A stretch of DNA of 64,000 bases. Source: Candidatus Aquiluna sp. XM-24bin5 (GTDB taxonomy: Bacteria > Actinomycetota > Actinomycetia > Actinomycetales > Microbacteriaceae). Below, one piece after another: positions 25,608-33,768 of the stretch. The stretch is taken from the NCBI GenBank assembly GCA_003149555.1, contig QCWE01000001.1, positions 274,546 through 338,545 of the forward strand. Reading direction: 5' to 3'. The notes under the pieces are model-generated. The model made no database searches. It was not told the origin of the DNA and saw only the letters and a program-made list of their open reading frames with translations. Position 1 is the stretch's first letter. Every line of letters begins with the position of its first letter. Both the position numbers and the translations under genes were made by a program.

Positions 25608-26570
25608 CTAATTCTTCCGCTTATCTCTCTCGGATGTAACTCTTCTCACGGTCTTTCTCAGCTTTTTCTCACCAATAGGCCTAACACCCATAGCCTCAGG
25701 AAGCCAGGTGTCCATATCTTCATCCGAGAACTCAGCCTTGTTGACCCTCCGAGTTCTGAAGTCGGGAAGTTCTGTGTTGTCCGCCAGACGCCTTACGGTT
25801 AGCAGGAATCCGGTGTGCCCAATCATTCGATGCTCGGGCCTAACCGCTAGCCCCTCCAAGTGCCAAGGCCTGACAGTGGTCTCAAATGCGTTTGGTGAAG
25901 TGAAGCCACCGTGCGACTTGATTTCCTCGACGGTTCTTGACAGCTGGGTCACGGTTGCAACGTAGACAATCAAGACCCCACCTGGCCTTAGCGTCTGGTG
26001 CACCGCTGAAATGCACTCCCATGGCGCCAGCATGTCTAAGACTGCCCTATCAACGCTCTTTGGCGCTAAAGCATTGGGTAGCTCATCTTGGAGCTTGCCG
26101 ATTCGCACCGTCCAGTTCTCTGGTTCAAAATCAAGGAAGTTGGCGACGTTTGCCTTGGCAATCTGGGCAAACTCTTCGCGCAACTCAAAAGAGTGAAGCT
26201 GGCCCTTTTCACCGATTGCACGAAGCAGGTATGCAGATAGCGCACCTGAGCCGACGCCTGCCTCCAAGACGGTGGCGCCCGGGAAGATGTCTCCCTCGAC
26301 AACTATTTGGGCCGCATCCTTTGGATAAATAATCTGGGCACCGCGTGGCATGGACAGCACGTAGTCGGAAAGCAAAGGCTTGAGAACCAGGTACTTGTCC
26401 CCGTTTTTGTTTTCAATCACCGAGCCAGAGGGTAGGCCGATTATCTGGTCATGATGGATGTCGCCCTTATGCGTGCCTAGCTTTGCTCCAGCTTCCAGCA
26501 CGATCGTGTTCACCTTGCCCTTAGGACCCGTGAGCTGCGCCCTGTCACCCGCCTTGAATATCTCACTCAT
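25608..26570 (-). CDS. trmI: tRNA (adenine-58-N1)-methyltransferase TrmI
   Basis: TrmI methylates A58 in the T-loop of tRNAs using S-adenosylmethionine. The 320 residues match the actinobacterial protein (Rv2118c-like). An N-terminal beta domain (1-95) precedes the Rossmann domain with the SAM motif VLEAGVGSGALSAYLLRAIG (about 103-122), the acidic SFELREEF and the active-site region DMLAPWECI. It overlaps the HAD gene by 8 nt. Confidence 0.93.
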   Translation of the reverse strand: MSEIFKAGDRAQLTGPKGKVNTIVLEAGAKLGTHKGDIHHDQIIGLPSGSVIENKNGDKYLVLKPLLSDYVLSMPRGAQIIYPKDAAQIVVEGDIFPGATVLEAGVGSGALSAYLLRAIGEKGQLHSFELREEFAQIAKANVANFLDFEPENWTVRIGKLQDELPNALAPKSVDRAVLDMLAPWECISAVHQTLRPGGVLIVYVATVTQLSRTVEEIKSHGGFTSPNAFETTVRPWHLEGLAVRPEHRMIGHTGFLLTVRRLADNTELPDFRTRRVNKAEFSDEDMDTWLPEAMGVRPIGEKKLRKTVRRVTSERDKRKN

Positions 26571-27231
26571 AGATCCTCAATTCATTCAGGTTTGAACTCT
26601 TGAGTCCAACCAGGGTCTCAATCACTCGCCTGTCAGGCCCCTCGGAAAGCTCAACCATGTTTCTGACGCCGACCGCGTGGGTGCCGGCAGCTGCGGCGCT
26701 GTTCAGCCCAGTCACCGAGTCCTCAAATGCCAGACAATCCTTGGGGTCAACGCCGAGTCTTTTTGCGGCTGTCAGGTAGGGCTCGGGGTGCGGCTTACCA
26801 AACTTCACATCGTCCCCAGCGACCACCACATCAAATGCCTCGAAGGGAATTGACTCTGCAACTGCAAGTGCCATCCTGCGCATTGACATTGTCACAAGTG
26901 CCGTTTTGATGCCGGCCTGCTTCAAATCCAACAGGAGCTCCAAGGCACCCGGTCGCCATGGCAACACCTGGCGCAGCTGATCAATGACTTCGTCGGTTAG
27001 GTGGTCAATGATCTCTTGAACGCTTTTGTCTTGAATGCCGAATTTCTGCCTAATCAGCTCAGATGAATCGTAGAGCGATGATCCAATAACGCCCTTCTCG
27101 TCCTCTTCCGTCCAAACCGCACCGTACTGGCCGGCAAGACGATTTTGACTGATTGACCAGTAGTGCTCGGAATCGACCAGAGTCCCATCCATGTCCCACA
27201 GCACGGCGAGGGGGAACGTGTTTTTTGACAT
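26563..27231 (-). CDS. HAD-superfamily phosphatase (beta-phosphoglucomutase-like)
   Basis: This is a predicted Mg-dependent phosphohydrolase on a small phosphorylated metabolite; the substrate is unknown. It has 222 residues: motif I WDMDGTLVDSEHYW (about 11-24), a helical cap, motif II ALVTMSM, motif III Lys in GDDVKFGKPHPEPY and motif IV FEDSVTGLNSAAAAG. It is first in the long HAD-trmI-FKBP-pafBC-tat-helY-lnt-ppm run, with a leaderless-type promoter immediately upstream, divergent from the PAC2 gene. Confidence 0.88.
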   Translation of the reverse strand: MSKNTFPLAVLWDMDGTLVDSEHYWSISQNRLAGQYGAVWTEEDEKGVIGSSLYDSSELIRQKFGIQDKSVQEIIDHLTDEVIDQLRQVLPWRPGALELLLDLKQAGIKTALVTMSMRRMALAVAESIPFEAFDVVVAGDDVKFGKPHPEPYLTAAKRLGVDPKDCLAFEDSVTGLNSAAAAGTHAVGVRNMVELSEGPDRRVIETLVGLKSSNLNELRIYE

Positions 27232-27244
27232 TGGGGCAAGTCTA
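27232..27244 (-). promoter_or_regulatory. Leaderless promoter of the HAD-trmI run
   Basis: TAGACT (27244-27239 on the minus strand), seven bases (TGCCCCA), then ATG. No Shine-Dalgarno is present. Confidence 0.65.
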
Positions 27245-27289
27245 GTTTGCGCATTGAATTAGAGTTTTCACCTGGAACAAAGGAGCCCA

Positions 27290-28141
27290 ATGCTTTCTGG
27301 TCGAATCCTTGTTGTGGCGTTCGAAGGTTGGAACGATGCCACCGAGGCCGCCTCAGGGGCTCTAAAGGCGATTGCTGAGCAGATTCAGGCCGTGACGCTA
27401 GACGCAGTCGATCCAGAGGATTACTACGACTTTCAGTTCTCCCGCCCCATGCTTGAGCTCGATGATGATGGAAACCGAACGCTGAGCTGGCCCGGCACCG
27501 AATTGATGCAGGCTTCCAAGGAGCAAATCGAGAAGATACCCGCACTGGATGATCTCTACCTTCTGGTTGGCACCGAGCCATCGAGGCGCTGGCTTAGCTT
27601 TGCCGGCGAAGTGCTGGAGATGGTGCAAGACAGGGAAATCGACTACGTGATTATGCTTGGTGCGATGCTCGCAGATGTCCCCCACACGCGGCCGATGCAG
27701 GTTTTCCGTTCGAGCCAAAACTCTGCCCTGCGAGACCTGTTTGGCCTTGAGCCCTCTCGCTACGAGGGTCCAGTAGGGATACTCACCGTGCTCTCTCAAG
27801 CATTTGAGTCCGAAGGAATTCCGGTGCTTTCACTTTGGGGGTCTGTCCCTCACTACGTTCACAACACCTCAAATCCAAAGGCAGCAATTAGTTTCCTGTC
27901 TGAGCTGACCTCCGTGACTCCCTTTGCGTTTGACTCCGACACCCTTACCGAATTGGCTTTTGAGTGGGAGCGTTCAATAGACGAGATGGCAGAGTCGGAT
28001 GAAGAGATGGCTGCCTACGTGAGCCAGCTTGAAACCAGCCGTGATGAGCTTGATTCCCAGCAGGTCTCCGGCGATGCCCTTGCCAAGGAGTTTGAGCGCT
28101 ACCTAAGGCAGCGCCCTGATTCACCTAGTGACCAGGGCTAG
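27290..28141 (+). CDS. PAC2 family protein
   Basis: PAC2 proteins are proteasome-assembly-chaperone homologues whose bacterial role is unknown. The 283 residues carry the conserved N-terminal VVAFEGWNDATEAASGAL, the LLVGTEPSRRW stretch and the GVPHY-like SVPHYVHNTSNPKAAISF near residue 184. AAAGGAG 4 nt before the ATG and TAGAGT at 27260-27265 give a normal leadered promoter. Its stop shares the palindrome CTAG with the convergent uppP. There is no proteasome gene in the window. Confidence 0.88.
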   Translation: MLSGRILVVAFEGWNDATEAASGALKAIAEQIQAVTLDAVDPEDYYDFQFSRPMLELDDDGNRTLSWPGTELMQASKEQIEKIPALDDLYLLVGTEPSRRWLSFAGEVLEMVQDREIDYVIMLGAMLADVPHTRPMQVFRSSQNSALRDLFGLEPSRYEGPVGILTVLSQAFESEGIPVLSLWGSVPHYVHNTSNPKAAISFLSELTSVTPFAFDSDTLTELAFEWERSIDEMAESDEEMAAYVSQLETSRDELDSQQVSGDALAKEFERYLRQRPDSPSDQG

Positions 28142-28965
28142 ATAGAGCCGACGGCAAGCCCGAGAAGTAGCAGCGAACCCACCATTACTCGCCAGAGCAC
28201 AAAAGGCAGGAACGAGCCACGCTCGAGATATCTCAGGAGCCATGCAATCACCGCATAACCTGACACGAAGCTCACCACAGTTGCCGTAATAGTTGCCAGG
28301 AGGAGATCCTGCGGCAGATCTCCAAACGAGCTCAGAAACTGCAGACCCCCGGCAGCCAGCACCGCTGGAATTGCGAGGAGGAAGCTGTAACGAGCAGCCG
28401 CCTCTCTCGTGAATCCCAGCAGCAGCCCGACGGTAATCGAGCCTCCCGAGCGGGAGACTCCTGGAATCAATGCGAGGGCCTGCCCCAGGCCAAATGCAAT
28501 GCCTGACCCAACACCAAGCTCGGTAATCGGCTTGCGTTTTTTGCCAATAAAGTCTGCCAATCCAAGAAGCAGTCCAAAGACGATGAGCGTCACGCCAATC
28601 ACCCAAAGCTGTCGAACGTCGTTTTCAACCTGCTCCCTGAATAGCAGTCCAAGAGTGGCAATTGGCAAGGTGCCGACGATAATCAGCCAGCCCATTCGAG
28701 ACTCCCCCGGCTGTTTGGACCATGCCTGGAAACCAGACCGCAGCCACGCGGAGACTATGGAAAGAATCGTCTTGAAGAAATAGCTCACGACGGCAAGCTC
28801 GGTTCCAATCTGGATTGTTGCGATGAAAGCTGTTAGCTGGGGTCGACTGAGCTCGCTAAGCCCCATTAGCTCCTGGGCAATCTGGACGTGGGCGGAGGAT
28901 GAGATTGGTAGGAACTCAGTAAGACCTTGTATTAGCCCAAGCAGGATGGCTTCAAAAAAACTCAC
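28138..28965 (-). CDS. uppP: Undecaprenyl-diphosphatase UppP/BacA
   Basis: UppP regenerates undecaprenyl phosphate, the lipid carrier of peptidoglycan synthesis, by dephosphorylating the diphosphate. Its 275 residues include about eight membrane segments. The two active-site motifs are GLIQGLTEFLPISSSAHV (about 11-28) and PGVSRSGGSITVGLLLGF (about 166-183). The GTG start overlaps the stop of the upstream 68-residue gene (GTGA). Confidence 0.95.
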   Translation of the reverse strand: MSFFEAILLGLIQGLTEFLPISSSAHVQIAQELMGLSELSRPQLTAFIATIQIGTELAVVSYFFKTILSIVSAWLRSGFQAWSKQPGESRMGWLIIVGTLPIATLGLLFREQVENDVRQLWVIGVTLIVFGLLLGLADFIGKKRKPITELGVGSGIAFGLGQALALIPGVSRSGGSITVGLLLGFTREAAARYSFLLAIPAVLAAGGLQFLSSFGDLPQDLLLATITATVVSFVSGYAVIAWLLRYLERGSFLPFVLWRVMVGSLLLLGLAVGSI

Positions 28966-29168
28966 TGCTCTTCGGCCTGCTCGAAAGGCAAATACTCCCC
29001 GTAGGTCTGCTGTAAGGCTTCTTCGTAGCCCAAGAAGGCATCCTCGAGCTGGTCATAGGCATTGTTGAGGGCCTCGTCGCTTCCCTCACGCTTGGTAGCG
29101 GCGGCGTCGAGGTGCCGCTCTAGCGCGGAAACCAACCTCTGCAGGGCAACTGCTGGATCCTCATGCAT
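28962..29168 (-). CDS. Small acidic protein of unknown function
   Basis: I do not recognise a family. The 68 residues are mostly helical and acidic, without membrane segments or cysteines: a first helix ALQRLVSALERHLDAAATKR and a second EALNNAYDQLEDAFLGYEEAL suggest a helical hairpin. The gene is coupled to uppP by a GTGA overlap and has its own leaderless-type start (TAGCTT, six bases, ATG), which supports that it is real. It is the first gene of the uppP unit. Confidence 0.6.
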   Translation of the reverse strand: MHEDPAVALQRLVSALERHLDAAATKREGSDEALNNAYDQLEDAFLGYEEALQQTYGEYLPFEQAEEQ

Positions 29169-29180
29169 GTCTAAAAGCTA
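29169..29180 (-). promoter_or_regulatory. Leaderless promoter of the small protein-uppP unit
   Basis: TAGCTT (29180-29175 on the minus strand), TTAGAC, then the ATG at 29168. No Shine-Dalgarno. Confidence 0.55.
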
Positions 29181-29252
29181 TCGCTTTGACACAAGCTTTC
29201 CAAGTAACCCCGCTGTTTCTCCACCTGCTTTCATGGTAGATTTCATCTTCGA

Positions 29253-29336
29253 GTCCGGGTGGCGGAATGGTAGACGCGCTAGCTTGAGGTGCTAGTCCTC
29301 GCATAGAGGGTGGGGGTTCAAGTCCCCCCTCGGACA
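29253..29336 (+). tRNA. tRNA-Leu, anticodon GAG
   Basis: The acceptor stem GTCCGGG (29253-29259) pairs with CTCGGAC (29329-29335), discriminator A29336. The anticodon stem CTAGC/GCTAG encloses the loop TTGAGGT with anticodon GAG at 29286-29288, reading CUC and CUU. A long variable arm marks a class II tRNA, and the T-arm GGGGGTTCAAGTCCCCC is complete. CCA is not encoded. TAGATT at 29237-29242 is a plausible -10. Confidence 0.96.
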
Positions 29337-29352
29337 CAACTTACGACTCAGT

Positions 29353-29364
29353 TAGAATCGGCCA
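29353..29364 (+). promoter_or_regulatory. Leaderless promoter of the sirtuin gene
   Basis: TAGAAT (29353-29358), CGGCCA, then the GTG at 29365. It lies 16 nt after tRNA-Leu. Confidence 0.65.
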
Positions 29365-30192
29365 GTGACAGATTCCCTTAGCCCCGCAATCAGCTATTCC
29401 GTTGAGCGCGCTAGGGAGTACCTATCAGGCAAAAAGACGCTAGTGATTTCTGGCGCTGGCATTTCTACTGACAGCGGCATACCCGACTACCGTGGAGAGG
29501 GTCGCGTCCAAAAGCACCCACTTACCTTTGATGAGTTCATGGGCTCGAGGGCCAATCAGGCTCGCTACTGGGCCAGAAGTTATGTCGGATGGAACAGAAT
29601 CGCCAACGCTCAGCCAAACGCCGGTCACAGGGCAATTGCGGAGGCCGAGAAGAGTGGACTGATTAGCTCAATAATCACCCAGAATGTTGACGGGCTGCAT
29701 CAAAAAGCTGGATCCAAGTCTGTGCTCGAGCTCCACGGCAGACTCGACAGGGTCCTTTGCGTTGGCTGCGGCGATAGCTTCTCACGCCTCGAAATGGATG
29801 AGCGGATTGCCGAGGCAAACCCATCGCTGATTCGAGACTTCAGTGTTGAGTTTTCTCCTGATGGCGATGCCGAGGTAGAGGTCCCTGAGGGCTTCACGGT
29901 TCCCGACTGCGCCACCTGCGGCTCTCACTACAAACCGGATGTCGTCTTTTTTGGTGAGCAGGTTCCAAAGCCAAGGGTCGCAGATGCCGAGGCGAGGGTT
30001 GAGGCAGCGGAGGCTGTGTTGGTTGCGGGTAGCTCACTAACTGTGAACTCGGGCCTGAGGCTTGTAAAGCGAGCTGTACAAGCAGAGAAGCCTGTCGTAA
30101 TTGTGAATCTCGGGTCCACCCGCGCTGACGAGTTGGCGAATGTTCGCATCAACGGCTCAACCAGTGAACTACTTGGGGCCATTTTTGGCTAG
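29365..30192 (+). CDS. NAD-dependent protein deacylase (sirtuin)
   Basis: Sir2 enzymes remove acyl groups from protein lysines and consume NAD. The 275 residues have every core motif: GAGISTDSGIPDYRG (30-44), TQNVDGLHQKAG (105-116), the general-base H124 in ELHGRL, four zinc cysteines (C132, C135, C182, C185), and KPDVVFFGE with GSSLTVNSG near the end. The insert between the zinc pairs is longer than in many bacterial sirtuins and acidic. The start is a GTG with a leaderless promoter. Its targets cannot be inferred from the neighbours. Confidence 0.94.
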   Translation: MTDSLSPAISYSVERAREYLSGKKTLVISGAGISTDSGIPDYRGEGRVQKHPLTFDEFMGSRANQARYWARSYVGWNRIANAQPNAGHRAIAEAEKSGLISSIITQNVDGLHQKAGSKSVLELHGRLDRVLCVGCGDSFSRLEMDERIAEANPSLIRDFSVEFSPDGDAEVEVPEGFTVPDCATCGSHYKPDVVFFGEQVPKPRVADAEARVEAAEAVLVAGSSLTVNSGLRLVKRAVQAEKPVVIVNLGSTRADELANVRINGSTSELLGAIFG

Positions 30193-30766
30193 CGAAACCG
30201 TACTAGGCCTCTTCAGGCACGGCCAGACCGATTGGAACATTGATCTGCGACTGCAGGGAACCGCAGACATTCCAATGAACGACTACGGCATAGAGCAGGT
30301 GAGAAATGCCTCTCTGCACCTAACTTCAGATTGGGATGTTGTCCTCAGCTCTCCACTTGGCCGAGCAAAGCACAGCGCAGAGATTCTGGCCGAGCGCATC
30401 GGGGCAGAGGAAGTCCTGATTGATAACCTGCTTCTGGAGCGAGCCTTTGGAATTGGCGAGGGAATGCTCTATTCGGAGTGGCATGAGAAATATTCGAAGC
30501 TCGATGAGATTCCTGGGGCCGAATCCACCCAGGCTGTTGCCGAGCGCGCTAGGAAACTGCTGGGCGAAATCAACTCAAGGTATGCCGGCGCTCGCGTATT
30601 GGCTGTGAGCCACGGCGCCCTTATTCGGTTTGTCCTCGCTGAGGTAACCAATGGTGAGATACCGCCCAAGGGCGAGAGGCTTGAGAACGCCTCACTGCAC
30701 GTCCTGAGGGATGCCGGTGGTTGGTCGCTGGATGCCTGGGCACCAAAGCCCCTAGGAGCCAGCTAG
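30185..30766 (+). CDS. Histidine phosphatase family protein
   Basis: This is a phosphoglycerate-mutase-like phosphatase with 193 residues from the TTG at 30185, which overlaps the sirtuin stop by 8 nt and has GGGG 6 nt upstream. The catalytic LFRHGQTDWN lies at residues 8-17, the acid/base Glu in ERAFGIGEGM, and the second catalytic His in AVSHGALIRF. The substrate is unknown. The 3' end overlaps the convergent glycosyltransferase gene by 15 nt. Confidence 0.88.
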   Translation: MASETVLGLFRHGQTDWNIDLRLQGTADIPMNDYGIEQVRNASLHLTSDWDVVLSSPLGRAKHSAEILAERIGAEEVLIDNLLLERAFGIGEGMLYSEWHEKYSKLDEIPGAESTQAVAERARKLLGEINSRYAGARVLAVSHGALIRFVLAEVTNGEIPPKGERLENASLHVLRDAGGWSLDAWAPKPLGAS

Positions 30767-31834
30767 CTCCTCGCAAAGCTCGAGGAAAAGCTCTGCGCTG
30801 TCTTCCCAGGTGAAGAACTCAGCCTGGCTGAGTCCTAGATCGCTGTGGAGCTTCCAATCTCGCTTGTCCCCCAGGCGCTTTACCTGCTCGGCGAAGGCTA
30901 TGGAGTCGGTCGCGGCAAATCGAAGACCTGCAGGACCTGCCACCTCCTCAAAGATTGGTATGTCGCTGAGGATAACCGGGCAACCACGCTCCATTGCTTC
31001 AACCACCGGTATTCCAAAACCTTCATCCTTGGATGCGCTGACTAGCGCCTTGGCGGCATGTAACCACTCGTGATACTCGTCCCTTGTTACGCCATTTTCG
31101 AACTGAACCTGCGCCCCATTTTCATCCGCAAGAGCCTGCAACTCGACCTTTCGACTTTCGGTAATCCGGCTTAGCAACACCAACTTGTGGTCAGGCAAAT
31201 GCCGCATCCCTCGAATCAGTGTCTCCACGTTTTTGTAGCCGATGAAGCTACCCATGTAGACGAGGATCTTTGAGTCGTGGCGGTTTACCTTGTCAACGCG
31301 CTCAGGTGCCTCGGCCGCGTTGTGGATTACGTAGATCGGCTTCTTCGTTAGTCGATGCCTCAGCATTTGGTCTCGAGTCGTCTCCGATACTGTGGCGACT
31401 GCATCAGCCATATTCAATAGCCTCCGCTGAGGCCAGTAGCTCAGGTGATACAGAAACCAGATCGCCCGAATCAGTGGGTTGAAATTCGATGGCGGGGTTC
31501 GATGACGGTAGTAGATCAGATCATGCAGGGTGTAGACGAGCTTAAAGTTTCTGCCCAGCCCAGATGTGGTTTGCATGGGAGAGAAAAGCACCCTGATTTT
31601 TTCGCGATTCAGCTTTCGGGTTGAAAACAACTCCTTGGGTGACGCTACTGGGTTCGTGAAGAAGAGGGTCAGGTTCTTACTCGTGGGCAGCAGTTCAGCC
31701 TGCTGCTGATTGTCAACCATCACCGTGAGTGGATGCACCCTCAAAACTGCCCTGATTAGGCCCAGCGAGAAGCTGGTGATGCCATCCGGCTTTACCGGAT
31801 TGATGTATCTGCCATCAAACCAAATACCCTTCAT
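30752..31834 (-). CDS. Glycosyltransferase family 4 (GT-B)
   Basis: This is a retaining glycosyltransferase with 360 residues. The C-terminal half is clear: SKILVYMGSFIGYKNVETLI (donor-domain start), ASKDEGFGIPVVEAMERGCPVILSDIPIFEEVAG (in parts: EGFGIPVVEAMERGCPV), the E-x7-E motif of the family. The N-terminal half is divergent, with LVYTLHDLIYY. The acceptor may be a lipid or a cell-surface glycan. It overlaps the alpha/beta hydrolase gene by one base (TAATG). Confidence 0.85.
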   Translation of the reverse strand: MKGIWFDGRYINPVKPDGITSFSLGLIRAVLRVHPLTVMVDNQQQAELLPTSKNLTLFFTNPVASPKELFSTRKLNREKIRVLFSPMQTTSGLGRNFKLVYTLHDLIYYRHRTPPSNFNPLIRAIWFLYHLSYWPQRRLLNMADAVATVSETTRDQMLRHRLTKKPIYVIHNAAEAPERVDKVNRHDSKILVYMGSFIGYKNVETLIRGMRHLPDHKLVLLSRITESRKVELQALADENGAQVQFENGVTRDEYHEWLHAAKALVSASKDEGFGIPVVEAMERGCPVILSDIPIFEEVAGPAGLRFAATDSIAFAEQVKRLGDKRDWKLHSDLGLSQAEFFTWEDSAELFLELCEELAGS

Positions 31835-32685
31835 TAGGCCACCAAGAATTCACTCAGGTGACTTGCAACTTCGCTGGGCCTCTCATAGTGGGTTAGGTGT
31901 CCCACTCCCCTGATGACTCTGAGGTCGGCGCCAGCTAGCTCAGCCAGCTTCTGTTGACCCCCAAGCGGAGCAACGAGATCTTTATCGCCGGCGATCGCCA
32001 TGAGCTTCTTTGGAAGATGCTCTACGAAGTCCAGAACACTGGAGGTGCTGGCAGCTTTGTAGCCCTCCGCAACACTTTGGTTGCTCTCGAAAACCGAAAA
32101 ATAGCTTGAGTGCTGCCTGTGAATGAAACGACGCAACATTGGATTCTTAGTCTTTGCCAGCGCTATAGACATTCCGCGCACCACAAGCTGTGAGCTTAGA
32201 AGGTTTGAGCCTGCCTTGGAACCGCGTTCGTAGTAGCGATCAGCGAGTCGATTCGCAAGTGAGGAGCTCTCGCTGGCCCTTGTTGTTATGGGGTTCTGTA
32301 GCGCAACCTTTTCCACGCTCAGACCTTGACTGAGCGCTGATGAAACAACCAGTGAGCCAAAACTGTGTCCAAGTATGAGGTCATAACCCCTTGAGCTGGC
32401 TGAGAAGTCCGCTAGCCAGCGGCCATAATTTTTGAGGCTGTGGTCGCTTTCAAGACCTGGAGTTTTCCCAAATCCTGGAAGATCTGGAATTGTGAAGCGA
32501 ACCTCTGGCAGCGCTCCAGCTATACCCAAAAGGCCATGATGATCGCCCCGGAAACCATGAACCAGCAACACTTTGGGTCCGCCATCACCGAGATGCCAAG
32601 TGGCCGTAGAGCCAACATCTTCACGCCTTAGCCGTAGCTCAGCAAGCCGAAACAGGCTCTGGGGAGAACTTTTCAACACCAGCAC
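31834..32685 (-). CDS. Alpha/beta hydrolase
   Basis: This is a predicted serine hydrolase with unknown substrate. It has 283 residues from a GTG. The oxyanion-hole HGFRGDHHG lies near 44-52, the nucleophile Ser in ILGHSFGSLV (about 112), the acid Asp in AGDKDLVAPLGG and the His in VRGVGHLTHYERP. A TAGACT hexamer six bases upstream predicts a leaderless message, shared with the glycosyltransferase gene. Pairing with a GT4 enzyme suggests a cell-envelope lipid or glycan role, as inference. Confidence 0.87.
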   Translation of the reverse strand: MLVLKSSPQSLFRLAELRLRREDVGSTATWHLGDGGPKVLLVHGFRGDHHGLLGIAGALPEVRFTIPDLPGFGKTPGLESDHSLKNYGRWLADFSASSRGYDLILGHSFGSLVVSSALSQGLSVEKVALQNPITTRASESSSLANRLADRYYERGSKAGSNLLSSQLVVRGMSIALAKTKNPMLRRFIHRQHSSYFSVFESNQSVAEGYKAASTSSVLDFVEHLPKKLMAIAGDKDLVAPLGGQQKLAELAGADLRVIRGVGHLTHYERPSEVASHLSEFLVA

Positions 32686-32697
32686 TCGACAAGTCTA
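32686..32697 (-). promoter_or_regulatory. Leaderless promoter of the hydrolase-glycosyltransferase unit
   Basis: TAGACT (32697-32692 on the minus strand), TGTCGA, then the GTG at 32685. Confidence 0.65.
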
Positions 32698-32743
32698 GGT
32701 TCCCCCAAGCAAAGCAATAGGGTGCTCTCAGGAGATTAATAAT

Positions 32744-33451
32744 TTGCTCGATTTTGACTTCGAACCGCAGACCCCTGAATGGGCCAAGAAGCTGGCGGTC
32801 TTTGATTTAGAGACCACCGGCCTAGATGTCAAGACGGCACGAATAGTGACCGCGTGCGTCGCGGTTATCAATCAAAATGGCCAGACAGAGACTCTCTCAG
32901 AATGGCTTGTAAACCCGGGTGTAGAGATTCCTGAGGCCGCAAGCCGCGTCCACGGAGTTACGACCGAAGTTGCCATCAGAGATGGAGCCGAACCTGCAGG
33001 CGCTGTGGGGGAAATCGTTGAGCACCTACGAAACCTCAACAAAGAGATGCCTTTGGTGGCATTTAATGCCTCATACGATTTCAGCATTCTGCAATCCGAG
33101 GCAATGCGCTATGCAGTGGAGCCTCTGGACCCAAAGCCGGTAATCGATCCTCTTGTAATTGATAGAAAGTTAGAGAAATTTCGCCCCGGCAAGAAAAACC
33201 TCGCGACTCTGACCGCAATTTACAAAGTCGAGCTTGCCGACGCACACAACTCGACCGCAGACGCGATAGCTGCTGGTCAACTCGCTCAGCGAATGGCCGC
33301 TAAATATCCAGAATTGGACATTGACTTGCTTGAACTCCATGACCTCCAGGCAAAGTGGGCTGACGAGTGGCAACTTTCAATGCAGGAGTTCCTTAGAAAG
33401 CAAAACCGCCCGGATTTCCGGGCGGAATTGGGTTGGCCAATAAAGACTTAG
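32744..33451 (+). CDS. DnaQ-like 3'-5' exonuclease (DEDDh)
   Basis: This is a stand-alone exonuclease of the DnaQ/epsilon fold, 235 residues. Motifs are FDLETTGLD (D21, E23), [10 protein letters not shown] with the second-metal Asp, and [11 protein letters not shown] holding His and Asp. The TTG start has AGGAG 9 nt upstream, and TAGGGT about 20 nt before is a plausible -10. It could proofread or trim nucleic acid; a role in replication cannot be claimed. Its 3' end contains a hairpin that looks like the terminator of the convergent rpmE2 gene, and the stops of the two genes overlap by 4 nt. Confidence 0.9.
   Translation: MLDFDFEPQTPEWAKKLAVFDLETTGLDVKTARIVTACVAVINQNGQTETLSEWLVNPGVEIPEAASRVHGVTTEVAIRDGAEPAGAVGEIVEHLRNLNKEMPLVAFNASYDFSILQSEAMRYAVEPLDPKPVIDPLVIDRKLEKFRPGKKNLATLTAIYKVELADAHNSTADAIAAGQLAQRMAAKYPELDIDLLELHDLQAKWADEWQLSMQEFLRKQNRPDFRAELGWPIKT
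33402..33425 (-). terminator. Rho-independent terminator of rpmE2 inside the exonuclease coding sequence
   Basis: CCGCCCGG (33406-33413) and CCGGGCGG (33418-33425) form a perfect 8-bp stem with an ATTT loop. Read on the minus strand it is followed by TTTT (33405-33402). It lies about 23 nt beyond the rpmE2 stop, within codons of the exonuclease. Confidence 0.8.
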
Positions 33452-33696
33452 CCGAAGTTCTTGTAACGCTCGTTGAAGCGCTCGACCCTTCCAGCAGAGT
33501 CCATGATGCGCTGCTTGCCTGTGTAGAAAGGGTGGCTCGCAGAACTGATTTCGACGTCGTAAACCGGGTAGGTGTTTCCGTCCTCCCACTCAAGAGTCTT
33601 GTCGCTCGTGATGGTTGAACGAGTTAGAAAGGCAACGCCGGACGCGAGGTCGCGGAAGATGACCGGTCCGTAGCTTGGGTGAATATCAGCCTTCAT
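33448..33696 (-). CDS. rpmE2: Ribosomal protein bL31, type B (zinc-free)
   Basis: This is a large-subunit ribosomal protein linking the two subunits. From the ATG at 33696 (AAAGGAAAAC upstream) it has 82 residues: [20 protein letters not shown], then [21 protein letters not shown] and the C-terminal [21 protein letters not shown]. It lacks the zinc-binding cysteines of the type A form, so it is the zinc-independent paralogue, often under Zur control elsewhere. No Zur box is obvious, and no other zinc-related gene is adjacent. The open frame continues ten codons upstream, but those are not expected to be coding. Confidence 0.94.
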   Translation of the reverse strand: MKADIHPSYGPVIFRDLASGVAFLTRSTITSDKTLEWEDGNTYPVYDVEISSASHPFYTGKQRIMDSAGRVERFNERYKNFG

Positions 33697-33768
33697 GTTT
33701 TCCTTTTTTGGTGGTTTGCGTTGCATGGAGCAACAGCGGCAAAGCTTATCAGGTTAGAGCTCTGAGCG

